A stretch of DNA of 64,000 nt from contig NZ_LGCM01000038.1 in the NCBI RefSeq assembly GCF_001306035.1, forward strand, positions 1-64,000. Direction: 5' to 3'. Source of the stretch: Levilinea saccharolytica. Its GTDB lineage: Bacteria > Chloroflexota > Anaerolineae > Anaerolineales > Anaerolineaceae. The position numbers were made by a program, and so were the translations under genes. The notes below the pieces were generated by a model that saw nothing but the letters and a program-made list of their open reading frames with translations, made no database searches and was not told the DNA's origin. Below are positions 9,309-17,688 of the stretch, one piece after another (the stretch's first letter is position 1; every line of letters starts with the position of its first letter).

Positions 9309-10316
9309 CTAATACAGGTAGGTGGCTGCCCCGGCGAAGCTCTCGCGCAGGTGGGCCACGCCCTGCACATCGTCCACATACACCCCGTTACGGGCACGGG
9401 AAGAATGCAGAATGGTCCAGCCGCCCAGGCTGACCGCCACATGGGTGATGTGGCGCGCGCTGCCGTTTTCACCAAAGAAGAGCAGCGTGCCGGGACGGTA
9501 GGGCGGCTCCACCTTGAAACCCGCCTCGTACTGCATATCCGCGTCGCGGGCGATGTTCAGCCCCACCCAGCGGTGCATCAGCTGGGCCAGACCGGAACAG
9601 TCAATGCCGTTGGCTGAGCAGCCGCCCCACAGATAGGGAACCCCAATCATGCGCGTGCCGTCCACCATCATCACCGGCCGGCGGGCGGTATTGGATTGGG
9701 GCAGGGCGTTTAGGGCGCGCAGATCGGCTTTGTTGATCCAGCCGCGCTGGTGGGCCTGAATTTCGGCGCGGTCTCCCTGCACCGAGAGTAGGCGCACATA
9801 GGTTCCACCCAGAACGCGCGAGAGGATTTCACCCTGGGGATTATGCGCGGCGCGCATGATGGACGCCGGTTCCACCACGATGTGGGTGGGTTCGGGCACG
9901 GGCGCATCCGACAGATACGGCCGGTAGGCCCAGCCCAAATAGCCGTCCGCCTGGCGCACGTACACCCAGTTGCCCTCCTGGGTTAAAATCTCAACTTCCA
10001 TGCCGAACAGCAGCTGGCTGAGCTGTTCGCTGAGCCAGGAGGGGCCGGCATGCAGGCTGGTGAGGTTGGTGCCCACGTGCACGCAGGGAGTGCTGGGCGT
10101 GCGCAGCACCGTCACAGCACTGCTGTCCAGGCAGACCTGGGGGGCGCGGCTGGCGACGGCTTCGCGCAGGGCGTCGAGCTGGTTTTGCTCCAATACACGC
10201 CCGCGCAGCGTGACTTGATCGGCTTCCATGCGCTCAATCTGCACATCAAAGACCCACATGCGGGTATCGCGGAACAGGGCGGCGGTTTCGGCCAGGGCGG
10301 TTTGTACGGATTCCAT
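9309..10316 (-). CDS. NlpC/P60-family gamma-D-glutamyl peptidase with SH3-like domains (YkfC-like)
   Basis: This 335-aa cysteine peptidase is likely to cut the gamma-D-Glu bond of murein peptides. Two bacterial SH3-like segments (about residues 75-140 and 150-205) precede the NlpC/P60 domain (about 215-335). Catalytic Cys240 lies in ANGIDCSGLAQ, His in RHITHVAVSLG and a third polar residue in WTILHSSR. No signal peptide is visible, unlike secreted P60 proteins, so a cytoplasmic recycling role as in Bacillus YkfC is plausible. Its ATG shares one base with the stop of the epimerase gene (TAATG), giving strong translational coupling to the next step of the pathway. Confidence 0.87.
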   Translation of the reverse strand: MESVQTALAETAALFRDTRMWVFDVQIERMEADQVTLRGRVLEQNQLDALREAVASRAPQVCLDSSAVTVLRTPSTPCVHVGTNLTSLHAGPSWLSEQLSQLLFGMEVEILTQEGNWVYVRQADGYLGWAYRPYLSDAPVPEPTHIVVEPASIMRAAHNPQGEILSRVLGGTYVRLLSVQGDRAEIQAHQRGWINKADLRALNALPQSNTARRPVMMVDGTRMIGVPYLWGGCSANGIDCSGLAQLMHRWVGLNIARDADMQYEAGFKVEPPYRPGTLLFFGENGSARHITHVAVSLGGWTILHSSRARNGVYVDDVQGVAHLRESFAGAATYLY

Positions 10317-11344
10317 TAGTTCGTCTCCTTCAAAATGGCCCCGATGCCCGCGCGCTCCGGCACAGACAGGGTGGCTTGCGGGTCAAACTGCACGCCGTCA
10401 AAGGGATCATTGGAAATCAGCATGGGGGCGTCCAGATCCAGCCATTCGGCGGTTCCGGCCAGATGCGCCATGGCCGTGGTTCCGATGGACGTTTCGATCA
10501 TACACCCCAGCATGATGCGCAGGCCCAGGGCCTGGGCGCGCTTCAGCAGCACCAGGGCGGGGGTCAACCCGCCGATCTTCATCAGCTTGAGGTTGATGCC
10601 GTGCACACCCGCGCGGGCCAGATTCTCCACATCCTCCAGAGTCTGCACCGATTCATCCGCCACAATGGGGATGGGGCAAGTGGCTTGCAGTTGGCCCATG
10701 CCCTCGATGTCCTCTTTGGCCAGGGGCTGCTCGATCATTTCCAGGTCAAAAGGCAGCAGCTCTTCCAGGCGGGTCTGGGCTTCGGCGCGGCTCCAACCGG
10801 CGTTGGCATCCACGCGCAGACGGGCGTCCGGGCGGGCGGCGCGGATGGCAGCCAGGCGGGCGCGGTCGTCATCGCTGCCCAGCTTGATCTTGATGATGGG
10901 GTAGCTGGCGATTTGCTGGGCCATCTGCGCCATGGCTTCAGGGGTGTCAATAGCGATGGTGAAAGAAGTCGGCTGGGGCTGGGGTTGGGGCAGGCCCAAC
11001 AGGCGGTAGAGGGGCTGGCCCAGGCGTTTACCCAGACGGTCGTACAGCGCCAGATCCACGGCGCAGCGCGCGGGGGCGGGGCCGGCGCTGCCCACAAAGG
11101 CGGCGAAATCAGCCGGGTCATCTGGCAGGGCGGCTGGATTCGCCGCGGTCTGCGCCCAATAGTTCGTCATGGCGCTGGCGTCCACGCGGTAATAGGGCGG
11201 GATGGTGCCCTCCCCCCAGCCGCTGTCGTCCTGCAGGCGGATCCAATAGGCCTGGCGCTCTTCGCTGACGCCGTAAGACAGGCGAAACGGGTTGCGCAGC
11301 TTCAGGGTCAGCATTTCCCAGGTGAGTTTTGACGGCGTGCTCAA
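10316..11344 (-). CDS. L-Ala-D/L-Glu (dipeptide) epimerase, enolase superfamily
   Basis: This 342-aa enzyme of the muconate-lactonising subgroup epimerises L-Ala-D-Glu released from murein. The conserved active-site elements are all present: IKIKLG (general-base Lys), VDANAGW and IEQPLAKED and ADES (metal ligands), and GINLKLMKIGG (second Lys). The start is TTG 11344; GGGAGG lies seven bases before it, and no nearby ATG fits. The downstream overlap with an NlpC/P60 peptidase mirrors Bacillus ykfB-ykfC, so peptide cleavage and epimerisation are encoded together. Substrate specificity within the dipeptide epimerases cannot be settled from sequence alone, but the neighbour favours Ala-Glu. Confidence 0.87.
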   Translation of the reverse strand: MSTPSKLTWEMLTLKLRNPFRLSYGVSEERQAYWIRLQDDSGWGEGTIPPYYRVDASAMTNYWAQTAANPAALPDDPADFAAFVGSAGPAPARCAVDLALYDRLGKRLGQPLYRLLGLPQPQPQPTSFTIAIDTPEAMAQMAQQIASYPIIKIKLGSDDDRARLAAIRAARPDARLRVDANAGWSRAEAQTRLEELLPFDLEMIEQPLAKEDIEGMGQLQATCPIPIVADESVQTLEDVENLARAGVHGINLKLMKIGGLTPALVLLKRAQALGLRIMLGCMIETSIGTTAMAHLAGTAEWLDLDAPMLISNDPFDGVQFDPQATLSVPERAGIGAILKETN

Positions 11345-11436
11345 TGCAATTCCCTCCCAACATGTTGAACGGACTGGTTGTGGGTGTGGTGTGAAACCGT
11401 GAAGTAATATTTAAACGGCTGAGGAAGGGGGGCGGA

Positions 11437-12375
11437 TCAGGCTTCGCTCTCTTCTTCCGGCACTTCGGCATCCCCAAAGCGCATGCGCAGGTAAGAGATG
11501 TAACGTTCCGGGTGGACGGCGCCGTCTTCCACCGCGCGCCGCACCGCACAGCCGCTTTCATTTTGATGGGTGCAGTCATTGTACTGGCAGTCGGCCACCA
11601 GCTCGCGCAGTTCGGGGAAGTAGCCGTCCAATTCCTCCGGCTGAGTATCCCACAGGGCCAGGCTGCGCAGGCCGGGTAAATCCACCACGTAGCCGCCCCC
11701 GTTGAGGGCGAACATCTCGCGCACCACGGTGGTGTGCTGGCCTTTCTGGGTGAACTGTGAAACTTCGCTCACCGCCAGGCCCAGCTCAGGCTGCACAGCG
11801 TTGAGCAGGCTGGATTTGCCCACCCCCGAAGGCCCCGCCAGGCCTGTCAGACGGCCCTGCAGGCGGCTGTGCAGGGCGTCAATGCCCAGGCCCTGGGCGG
11901 CGGAGGTGTACAGCACGGGGTAGCCCACGGCCTCATAGCGGCCAAACCACTCGCGGGCGGCTTGCATGCCCACCAGATCCACCTTGTTGGCGACGATGAA
12001 GGCGGGGATGCTCTGTTTTTCGCAGATGACCAGAAAGCGGTCCAACATGCGCAGGTGGGGGGTGGGATGGGCGCAGGCAAACACCAGCCCCATCTGGTCG
12101 GCGTTGGCCACCAGAATCTGTCGGTAATCCCCGCCGGGGCGCGGATCCAGGCGCACCAGGGCGCTGCGGCGCTCTTCCACCTGTTCAATCACCCCGCTGC
12201 CGTCTGGCAGCAGGCTGACCTGCACGCGGTCGCCGATGGCGATGAAATCGGTGCGGTCGCGGCGGCGTTTAACCCGCCCGCGCACCTGACAGACAAAGGT
12301 CCCCTGGCCGGTTTCTACCGAGTAGAAGCCGGACTGCAAGCGCATCACTCGCCCAGGGATCCATTCGGCTTTCAT
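11437..12375 (-). CDS. rsgA: Ribosome small-subunit maturation GTPase RsgA
   Basis: This 312-aa circularly permuted GTPase acts in late 30S subunit assembly. An OB-fold N-domain (about residues 5-70) precedes the permuted GTPase domain. In it G4 (ANKVDLV) comes before G1 (GPSGVGKSS) and G3 (DLPGLR). The C-terminal zinc site is C-x4-C-x-H-x5-C (CQYNDCTHQNESGC). A longer frame exists, but ATG 12375 gives the usual length and overlaps the stop of the PBP gene by four bases (ATGA), so the genes are coupled. Unlike most RsgA loci it is not next to rpe or a PASTA kinase gene within this window, though linkage to a PBP is common to many loci. Confidence 0.92.
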   Translation of the reverse strand: MKAEWIPGRVMRLQSGFYSVETGQGTFVCQVRGRVKRRRDRTDFIAIGDRVQVSLLPDGSGVIEQVEERRSALVRLDPRPGGDYRQILVANADQMGLVFACAHPTPHLRMLDRFLVICEKQSIPAFIVANKVDLVGMQAAREWFGRYEAVGYPVLYTSAAQGLGIDALHSRLQGRLTGLAGPSGVGKSSLLNAVQPELGLAVSEVSQFTQKGQHTTVVREMFALNGGGYVVDLPGLRSLALWDTQPEELDGYFPELRELVADCQYNDCTHQNESGCAVRRAVEDGAVHPERYISYLRMRFGDAEVPEEESEA

Positions 12376-14630
12376 GGTTCGGGCGTCTCGGTCACTTCTT
12401 CCGGCGAGGGTGTGGGCGTATCCTGCGGGATGGGCGTGTTGGTGTACAGCGGCGTGGCCGTTTCGGTGATCCAATAGGAGGTCTCCCAGGGATACAGGCG
12501 TCCAGGCTTGCCGTCGTAGTACAGCTCAATCACGCGCCGGAAAATGGGCGCAGCGATTTCGGAGCCTTCGCCGGAGTTTTCTGCCAGCACCACCACGGCG
12601 ATATTGGGTTTATCCTCACGGGGCGAATCGGTATAGCCCGCAAACCAGGCGTGCGGTTTGCCGCGCGGGTCCTGGGCGGTGCCGGTTTTGCCGTGCATGT
12701 TGATGTTCATGCCGATGAAGGTGCGGTAGGCCGTGCCGCGCGGGTTCGAGATCACCGAGGCCATCGCGTCCTGGATGACCTTGAGGGTCTCCGGCTTCAC
12801 AGGCAGCTTGCCGCGCTCTTTGGGGGCAAAGCTGTAGGTGGGGTTGCCGTCGGGGCCGGTGATTTTTTCCACCAACTGCGGGGTGTAGAGCGTGCCGCCG
12901 TTGCCGATGGCGGCGATGAAATCCACCACCTGGAGCGGGGTGACGAGCATGCGCCCCTGGCCGATGGCCAACTGCACCGCGTCGCCCTCATTTTCGGGAT
13001 CGGGCAGATTCCCGGTGGATTCTGCGATCTGGTCAATGCCGGTGGCTGCACCCAGGCCGAAGGCGCGCGCCAGTTTGGACACGTCCTGCGGGCGATTCTG
13101 GCGGTAAAGATCGAGGCCGATGTGGTAGAACCAGGGGTTGCAGGAGCGCATCAGGCCTTCGGGCAGGTTCAGCGTGCCCGAAGGTGCCACACCTTTGGCC
13201 TTGGTCCAATCGTCAAACACCTGACCTTCCAGCTCAGTGAATTCGTAACCGCATTCGTAGGTGGTTTCGGGGGTGTACAGGCCGCTTTCCAGCGCGGCGG
13301 CCATGGTGATGATTTTAAACACCGAACCCAGGGGGTAACCGCCGCCCTGAGCGGCGCGGTTGACCAGGGGCTGAGAATCCGAGTTGAAAATATCGGTCAG
13401 GTAATAGCCGCTGTTGTAGTTGCCCGGTTCGAAGGAGTTGGGATCAAAGCTGGGCGAGGAGGCCATCGCCAGGATGCGGCCGGTATCGCGCTCCATCACC
13501 ACGACTGCGCCGCGGAAACCCGCGATGGAACGCTGTACCAGGTATTGGAAATCACCGTCCAGGGTGGTGTAAAGCGACTGCGAAGGCTGCGGGTCGCTTT
13601 GGGACAGGCGCGAGAGAATTTCGCCCTGGGGGTTGACCACGTACAGGCTGGCGCCGCGCTTGCCCGCCAGGTAATCTTCGCCCCATTTTTCCAGACCGGC
13701 CATGCCGACTTTTTCATCGCCGCGGTAGCCGCGCCGCTTCCAATCTTCCAGCTCTTCTTTGGGGATGTATTGGACATAACCGGTGACGTGCGGAGCGATG
13801 CCACCGCGGTAATAATAGCGCGAGGTGAAGGGGTTCATCACCAACCCGCCCAGGCCAGAAAGCACATCGTATCGCTCCTGCACTTCCTGAGACAGGGCTT
13901 CGCCCACCGGAATGTACCAGTTGGCGCTGCGCAGATCATCGTAGAGAACCTGGATTTCGGGGGTGGTCTTGCCGGTCAGACGCGAGAGGGCGTCCAACAG
14001 GCGGCCTTCGCGCCCATCTTCGATCTGGTTGGGGACAATCCCCAAAGCCACAGCTTCGGTTTGGGTGGCCAGGGGCTGCCCGTTGCGGTCGTAAATGTCG
14101 GCCCGGCTGGGGGTCTTCAGCTCCAGGGCCAGGCGGTTGCCGCCGCGCAGTTCGGGCAGGATCATGCCGTCTTCCCACTGCACTTTCCATTCACCGTTTT
14201 CCAGAGCCAGGGTGGCGGTCATTTCGCGGGAGATTTCGCCCATCAGGCTGGTGATGTAGGTGGCGCGGTAGGCCATCTGGGCGCTGGTGGGTTTGGTGAG
14301 GGTGGAGAGAATCTCGGTTTTCAGGCCGGTGAGGGTCAGGCTGGTGGCGGTTTCCAGGTAGCGGTTGGTGAATTCTTCCTGGGTCACGGCGTCGCGGTTG
14401 ACGGTGGCCAGCATGGCGTACATGCTGCCAAAATCTTCGGCAGCCCAGGCGTCCAAAAAGGCTTGAAAAGCCGCGCGTGCATCGGGTGCGGCGGTAATGT
14501 TGACCACGGGCGCGGGCAGATCCGCGGTGGGGGTCACAGGGGTCTCAGGCGTGGGGGTGTTCCCCCCGCTGCAGGCGCTGAGCAGAAGAGCCAACAATAA
14601 AAAGTAGGCGCTTAATTTCTGGATCTTCAT
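12372..14630 (-). CDS. Lipoprotein penicillin-binding protein (class B transpeptidase) with NTF2-like N-domain
   Basis: This 752-aa murein transpeptidase sits on the outer face of the membrane. The signal ends in LLLSAC, a clear lipobox, followed by a Thr/Pro linker. An NTF2/MecA-N-like domain (about residues 50-165, AFQAFLDAWAAEDFGSMYAML) leads to the PBP dimer domain (about 170-350, SRADIYDRNG) and the transpeptidase domain. Active-site motifs are SVFK (Ser436), SCN and HGKTGT. The C-terminus is a Pro/Thr/Glu-rich tail with several TP repeats. Lipid anchoring replaces the usual single helix. MecA-like PBPs of Gram-positives share the N-domain, so low beta-lactam affinity is conceivable but not shown. 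It lies between maf and rsgA. Confidence 0.9.
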   Translation of the reverse strand: MKIQKLSAYFLLLALLLSACSGGNTPTPETPVTPTADLPAPVVNITAAPDARAAFQAFLDAWAAEDFGSMYAMLATVNRDAVTQEEFTNRYLETATSLTLTGLKTEILSTLTKPTSAQMAYRATYITSLMGEISREMTATLALENGEWKVQWEDGMILPELRGGNRLALELKTPSRADIYDRNGQPLATQTEAVALGIVPNQIEDGREGRLLDALSRLTGKTTPEIQVLYDDLRSANWYIPVGEALSQEVQERYDVLSGLGGLVMNPFTSRYYYRGGIAPHVTGYVQYIPKEELEDWKRRGYRGDEKVGMAGLEKWGEDYLAGKRGASLYVVNPQGEILSRLSQSDPQPSQSLYTTLDGDFQYLVQRSIAGFRGAVVVMERDTGRILAMASSPSFDPNSFEPGNYNSGYYLTDIFNSDSQPLVNRAAQGGGYPLGSVFKIITMAAALESGLYTPETTYECGYEFTELEGQVFDDWTKAKGVAPSGTLNLPEGLMRSCNPWFYHIGLDLYRQNRPQDVSKLARAFGLGAATGIDQIAESTGNLPDPENEGDAVQLAIGQGRMLVTPLQVVDFIAAIGNGGTLYTPQLVEKITGPDGNPTYSFAPKERGKLPVKPETLKVIQDAMASVISNPRGTAYRTFIGMNINMHGKTGTAQDPRGKPHAWFAGYTDSPREDKPNIAVVVLAENSGEGSEIAAPIFRRVIELYYDGKPGRLYPWETSYWITETATPLYTNTPIPQDTPTPSPEEVTETPEP

Positions 14631-14636
14631 ACAACC

Positions 14637-15302
14637 TCACATTTTGCCAGCCAGGACAGACTGCCACACCGGGCAGGTGTAACCCAGGTTAGACATGCAG
14701 ACCGGGGGAATGGCGGCCAGGGGTTCAAGATTTAATCGGCGCAGAGTGCGCACCAGATGGCAGAGGGGCAGGCCCATCACACTGGCATAGCACCCTTGCA
14801 GGGTTTCAACCGGCCGAAAGCCGGGATGTTGGATGGCGTACGCGCCGGCTTTGTCAAACGGGTCGCCGGTGGCGAGGTAGGCTTCGATCTCGGCTTCGGT
14901 GTATTCGCGCATGGGCACATCCGTGCAGCACAGATCTTCCAGCAGCTCGCCGCTGTGGGGGGGGCGCACCGCCAGGGCGGTGTAGACCTGGTGGGTGCGG
15001 CCGCGCAGCTGGCGCAGCATGCGGCGGGCGTCCTCAGCATCCGCAGGCTTGCCCAGCAGCTGGCTGCCGTCTGCCACGGTGGTATCCGAGGCCAGGATGA
15101 GCACATGGGCGGGCTGGGTTTGGGCGGAGGCCAGGGCTTTTTCGCGGGCCAGGCGGCGCACGTACTCGGCCGGGGTTTCGCCTGGGCGCGGGCTTTCATC
15201 AATATCCGCGGGGGCGGTCTGAAATTCCCAGCCGGTCCAGGCCAGCATCTGGCGGCGTCGAGGGGAATTGGACGCCAGGGTGAGAGAGAAAACGGAATTC
15301 AT
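14637..15302 (-). CDS. maf: Maf-like nucleoside triphosphate pyrophosphatase
   Basis: This 221-aa enzyme hydrolyses non-canonical or modified NTPs to NMP and pyrophosphate. The family signature LASNSPRR lies at about residues 8-15, followed by LASDTTV (catalytic Asp region), GKP and GDPFDKAGAYAIQ. ATG 15302 puts the signature at the usual place. However, GGGAGG abuts that ATG with no spacer, so a TTG at 15329 with GGAGGG just upstream remains possible. The C-terminal 30 residues, which include three Cys, exceed the usual Maf length of about 190-200. The stop lies six bases before the PBP start. The gene is divergent from xpt. Confidence 0.88.
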   Translation of the reverse strand: MNSVFSLTLASNSPRRRQMLAWTGWEFQTAPADIDESPRPGETPAEYVRRLAREKALASAQTQPAHVLILASDTTVADGSQLLGKPADAEDARRMLRQLRGRTHQVYTALAVRPPHSGELLEDLCCTDVPMREYTEAEIEAYLATGDPFDKAGAYAIQHPGFRPVETLQGCYASVMGLPLCHLVRTLRRLNLEPLAAIPPVCMSNLGYTCPVWQSVLAGKM

Positions 15303-15428
15303 CCTCCCGATTCTAACACAGAACCGCAAGCCCTCCGGACGCTGCGGAAGCGATTTGCTTTTCAGGTGGGTGGGGGACCTTTGGCTGCGCGGTCAGGCAC
15401 AATGGTTCGGACGAGGTTGGTTTTTGGT

Positions 15429-15458
15429 TTGGCACAAAAGGCTGTCGAGCGGTAAAAT
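15429..15458 (+). promoter_or_regulatory. Candidate sigma-70-type promoter of xpt-guaA
   Basis: TTGGCA (15429-15434) and TAAAAT (15453-15458) are 18 bases apart. A start near 15465 would give a leader of about 30 bases, too short for a purine riboswitch, and no riboswitch core was seen. Confidence 0.5.
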
Positions 15459-15494
15459 GTCTACACAACTCAATTCATGCGGAGGACCAGTAGG

Positions 15495-16073
15495 ATGATG
15501 CAGCTCTTGAAAGACCGGATTTTGCGCGACGGCAAGAACCTGGGGGGTGGGATCCTCAAGGTGGACGGTTTCATCAATCATCAAGTGGACCCGGTGTTGA
15601 TGGACGCCTGCGGGCAGGAATTTGCGCGGCTTTTCGCGGGGGTGGGCGCGACCCGCGTTTTGACCGCCGAGATCAGCGGGATTGCCCCGGCGGTGATGGC
15701 AGCCCGCTACCTGAACCTGCCGGTGGTGTACGCGCGCAAATCCAAACCCATCACCATGCCCAACACAGTGTATCTGACGGTGGCGCCTTCGCATACCAAA
15801 GGTCACATGGTGGAATTGATCGTTTCGCCGGAATACCTGCCGCGGGGCGAAAAAGTGCTCATCATTGACGATTTTTTGGCCTCTGGCTCGACCATTCAGG
15901 GCCTGGTGCGGCTGGTTCAGGCGGCGGGAGCCGACCTGGTGGGTATCGGCACCCTGGTGGAAAAATCCTTTGAGGGCGGGCGCGAACTGTTGGCCCCGCT
16001 GGGGGTGCCGGTGGTCTCGCTGGTCACCATCACCAACATGGACAATCAGCAAATCACTTTCCTGGATGACTGA
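15495..16073 (+). CDS. xpt: Xanthine phosphoribosyltransferase
   Basis: This 192-aa cytoplasmic enzyme converts xanthine and PRPP to XMP. It follows the Bacillus Xpt pattern closely: MQLLKDRIL, then ILKVDGFINHQVDP, ISGIAPAVMAARYL, the PRPP loop VLIIDDFLASGST and IGTLVEKSFEGGR. Length matches the family (about 190-195 aa). ATG 15495 follows GGAGGA by eight bases; a second ATG at 15498 is equivalent. Only three bases separate it from guaA, so XMP made here can go straight to GMP. The window's nucleoside island (44-64 kb) would supply free bases. Confidence 0.93.
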   Translation: MMQLLKDRILRDGKNLGGGILKVDGFINHQVDPVLMDACGQEFARLFAGVGATRVLTAEISGIAPAVMAARYLNLPVVYARKSKPITMPNTVYLTVAPSHTKGHMVELIVSPEYLPRGEKVLIIDDFLASGSTIQGLVRLVQAAGADLVGIGTLVEKSFEGGRELLAPLGVPVVSLVTITNMDNQQITFLDD

Positions 16074-16076
16074 ACC

Positions 16077-17630
16077 ATGCCCGACGCGATTGCCATTCTC
16101 GATTTTGGTTCGCAATACGCCCAACTGATCGCACGCCGCGTGCGCGAGCTGCACGTGTACTGCGAACTTTTCCCCTGGGATGCGCCCCAGGCACAGATGG
16201 ACGCCATCCAGCCGAAAGGCTACATCCTCTCCGGCGGGCCGAATTCAGTCTACGACGCGGGCGCGCCGGCCATTCCAAACTTTATCCTGGAATCGGGCCT
16301 GCCGGTGCTGGGCATTTGCTACGGTATGCAGACCCTGACCCATGCCCTGGGCGGGCGGGTGGCGGCTTCGCAGGAGCGCGAATACGGCCCGGCCGAGATT
16401 GAAACCGTGCTGCCTAACCCGCTGCTGCCCTCTGGCCGCCAACGGGTGTGGATGTCGCACGGCGACCGCATTGAATCGGCCCCGGCGGGCTTTCAGATTC
16501 TGGCGGCCAGCCCCAATTCCCCCGCGGCGGCCATGGGCGATGTAGCCGCGCGCCGCTACGGGGTGCAGTTCCACCCTGAGGTGCACCACACCCCCGGCGG
16601 CCTGGAAGTTCTGCGCAATTTTGTGGTCGGCATCTGTGGCGCCCAACCGGATTGGACGCCCGAATCGATCATCACCCAGGCGGTGGAACGTGTTCGCACC
16701 CAGGCGGGCGGCCAGCGGGTGCTGACGGCCGTCTCCGGCGGCGTGGATTCCAGCGTGGCCACGGCTTTAGCCCACCGCGCCGTGGGCGAGCAGTTAACCG
16801 CCGTGTTTGTGGATAACGGCCTGCTGCGCATGGGGGAGCGGGAGCAGGTGCGGGCGGCCTTTGAAGGCACGCTGGGGCCGCGGCTGGTGGTGGTGGACGC
16901 GGCCGACACCTTCTTGCGGGCCTTGCGCGGGGTGACCGAGCCGGAGGCCAAACGCCGCATCATCGGCGAGACCTTCATCCGCGTGTTTGAGCACGAGGCG
17001 CGCAAGCTGGGCGAAGTTCCCTTCCTGGTGCAGGGCACCATTTACCCCGACGTGGTGGAATCCAGCGCGCCCGACCGCAACAAGGCCGCGCGCATCAAAA
17101 CCCATCACAACGTGGGCGGCCTGCCGGAGGGCCTGACCTTCCGCCTGATTGAGCCGCTGCGCTACCTGTTTAAAGATGAAGTGCGCGCCGTGGGGCAGGC
17201 TCTGGGTTTGCCCGCCGGGCTGATCTGGCGGCAGCCCTTCCCTGGGCCGGGGCTGGCCGTGCGCTGCCTGGGTGAAGTCACCGCCGAGCGATTGGAGATT
17301 TTGCGCCAGGCGGACGCAGTGTTCACCGATGAGCTGGGACGGGCGGGCATGCTGAACCAAAAAGAGCGCGAAGCCGGTGGGATCGCCCAGGCCTTTGCCG
17401 TGCTGCTGCCGGTGTATTCGGTGGGCGTGATGGGCGATCAACGCACCTATCACGAGACCGCGGCGCTGCGGGCGGTGACCACCGAAGATTTTATGACCGC
17501 CGATTGGGCGCGGCTGCCGTATGAGCTGCTGGCGCGCGTCTCCAGCCGGATTGTGAATGAGGTCAAGGGCGTGAACCGCGTGGTGTACGACGTGACCAGC
17601 AAGCCCCCCGCCACGATCGAATGGGAATGA
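16077..17630 (+). CDS. guaA: GMP synthase (glutamine-hydrolysing)
   Basis: This 517-aa enzyme aminates XMP to GMP. The class I glutamine amidotransferase domain is at about residues 5-190, with the nucleophile in LGICYGMQ and the His/Glu pair in FHPEVHHT. The ATP-pyrophosphatase domain follows (P-loop SGGVDSSVA). The dimerisation C-domain ends in [16 protein letters not shown], the usual terminus. It is cotranscribed with xpt (three-base gap, no separate promoter seen). No Shine-Dalgarno beyond the xpt 3' end is evident, consistent with coupling. Confidence 0.96.
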   Translation: MPDAIAILDFGSQYAQLIARRVRELHVYCELFPWDAPQAQMDAIQPKGYILSGGPNSVYDAGAPAIPNFILESGLPVLGICYGMQTLTHALGGRVAASQEREYGPAEIETVLPNPLLPSGRQRVWMSHGDRIESAPAGFQILAASPNSPAAAMGDVAARRYGVQFHPEVHHTPGGLEVLRNFVVGICGAQPDWTPESIITQAVERVRTQAGGQRVLTAVSGGVDSSVATALAHRAVGEQLTAVFVDNGLLRMGEREQVRAAFEGTLGPRLVVVDAADTFLRALRGVTEPEAKRRIIGETFIRVFEHEARKLGEVPFLVQGTIYPDVVESSAPDRNKAARIKTHHNVGGLPEGLTFRLIEPLRYLFKDEVRAVGQALGLPAGLIWRQPFPGPGLAVRCLGEVTAERLEILRQADAVFTDELGRAGMLNQKEREAGGIAQAFAVLLPVYSVGVMGDQRTYHETAALRAVTTEDFMTADWARLPYELLARVSSRIVNEVKGVNRVVYDVTSKPPATIEWE

Positions 17631-17688
17631 GCACAGCCCGCACGCAACTTTTTTGCGCCCTTCACGTATATAGTTCCAGGAGGTTCCT

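Noticed and set aside
12651-14600. 649-codon open frame on the plus strand
   Set aside because: It lies wholly antisense to the PBP gene, has no recognisable domains and reflects GC-rich codon bias; many similar long antisense frames exist throughout the window.
15303-15494. Possible purine riboswitch ahead of xpt-guaA
   Set aside because: The probable promoter leaves only about 30 bases of leader and the conserved purine riboswitch core is not present.
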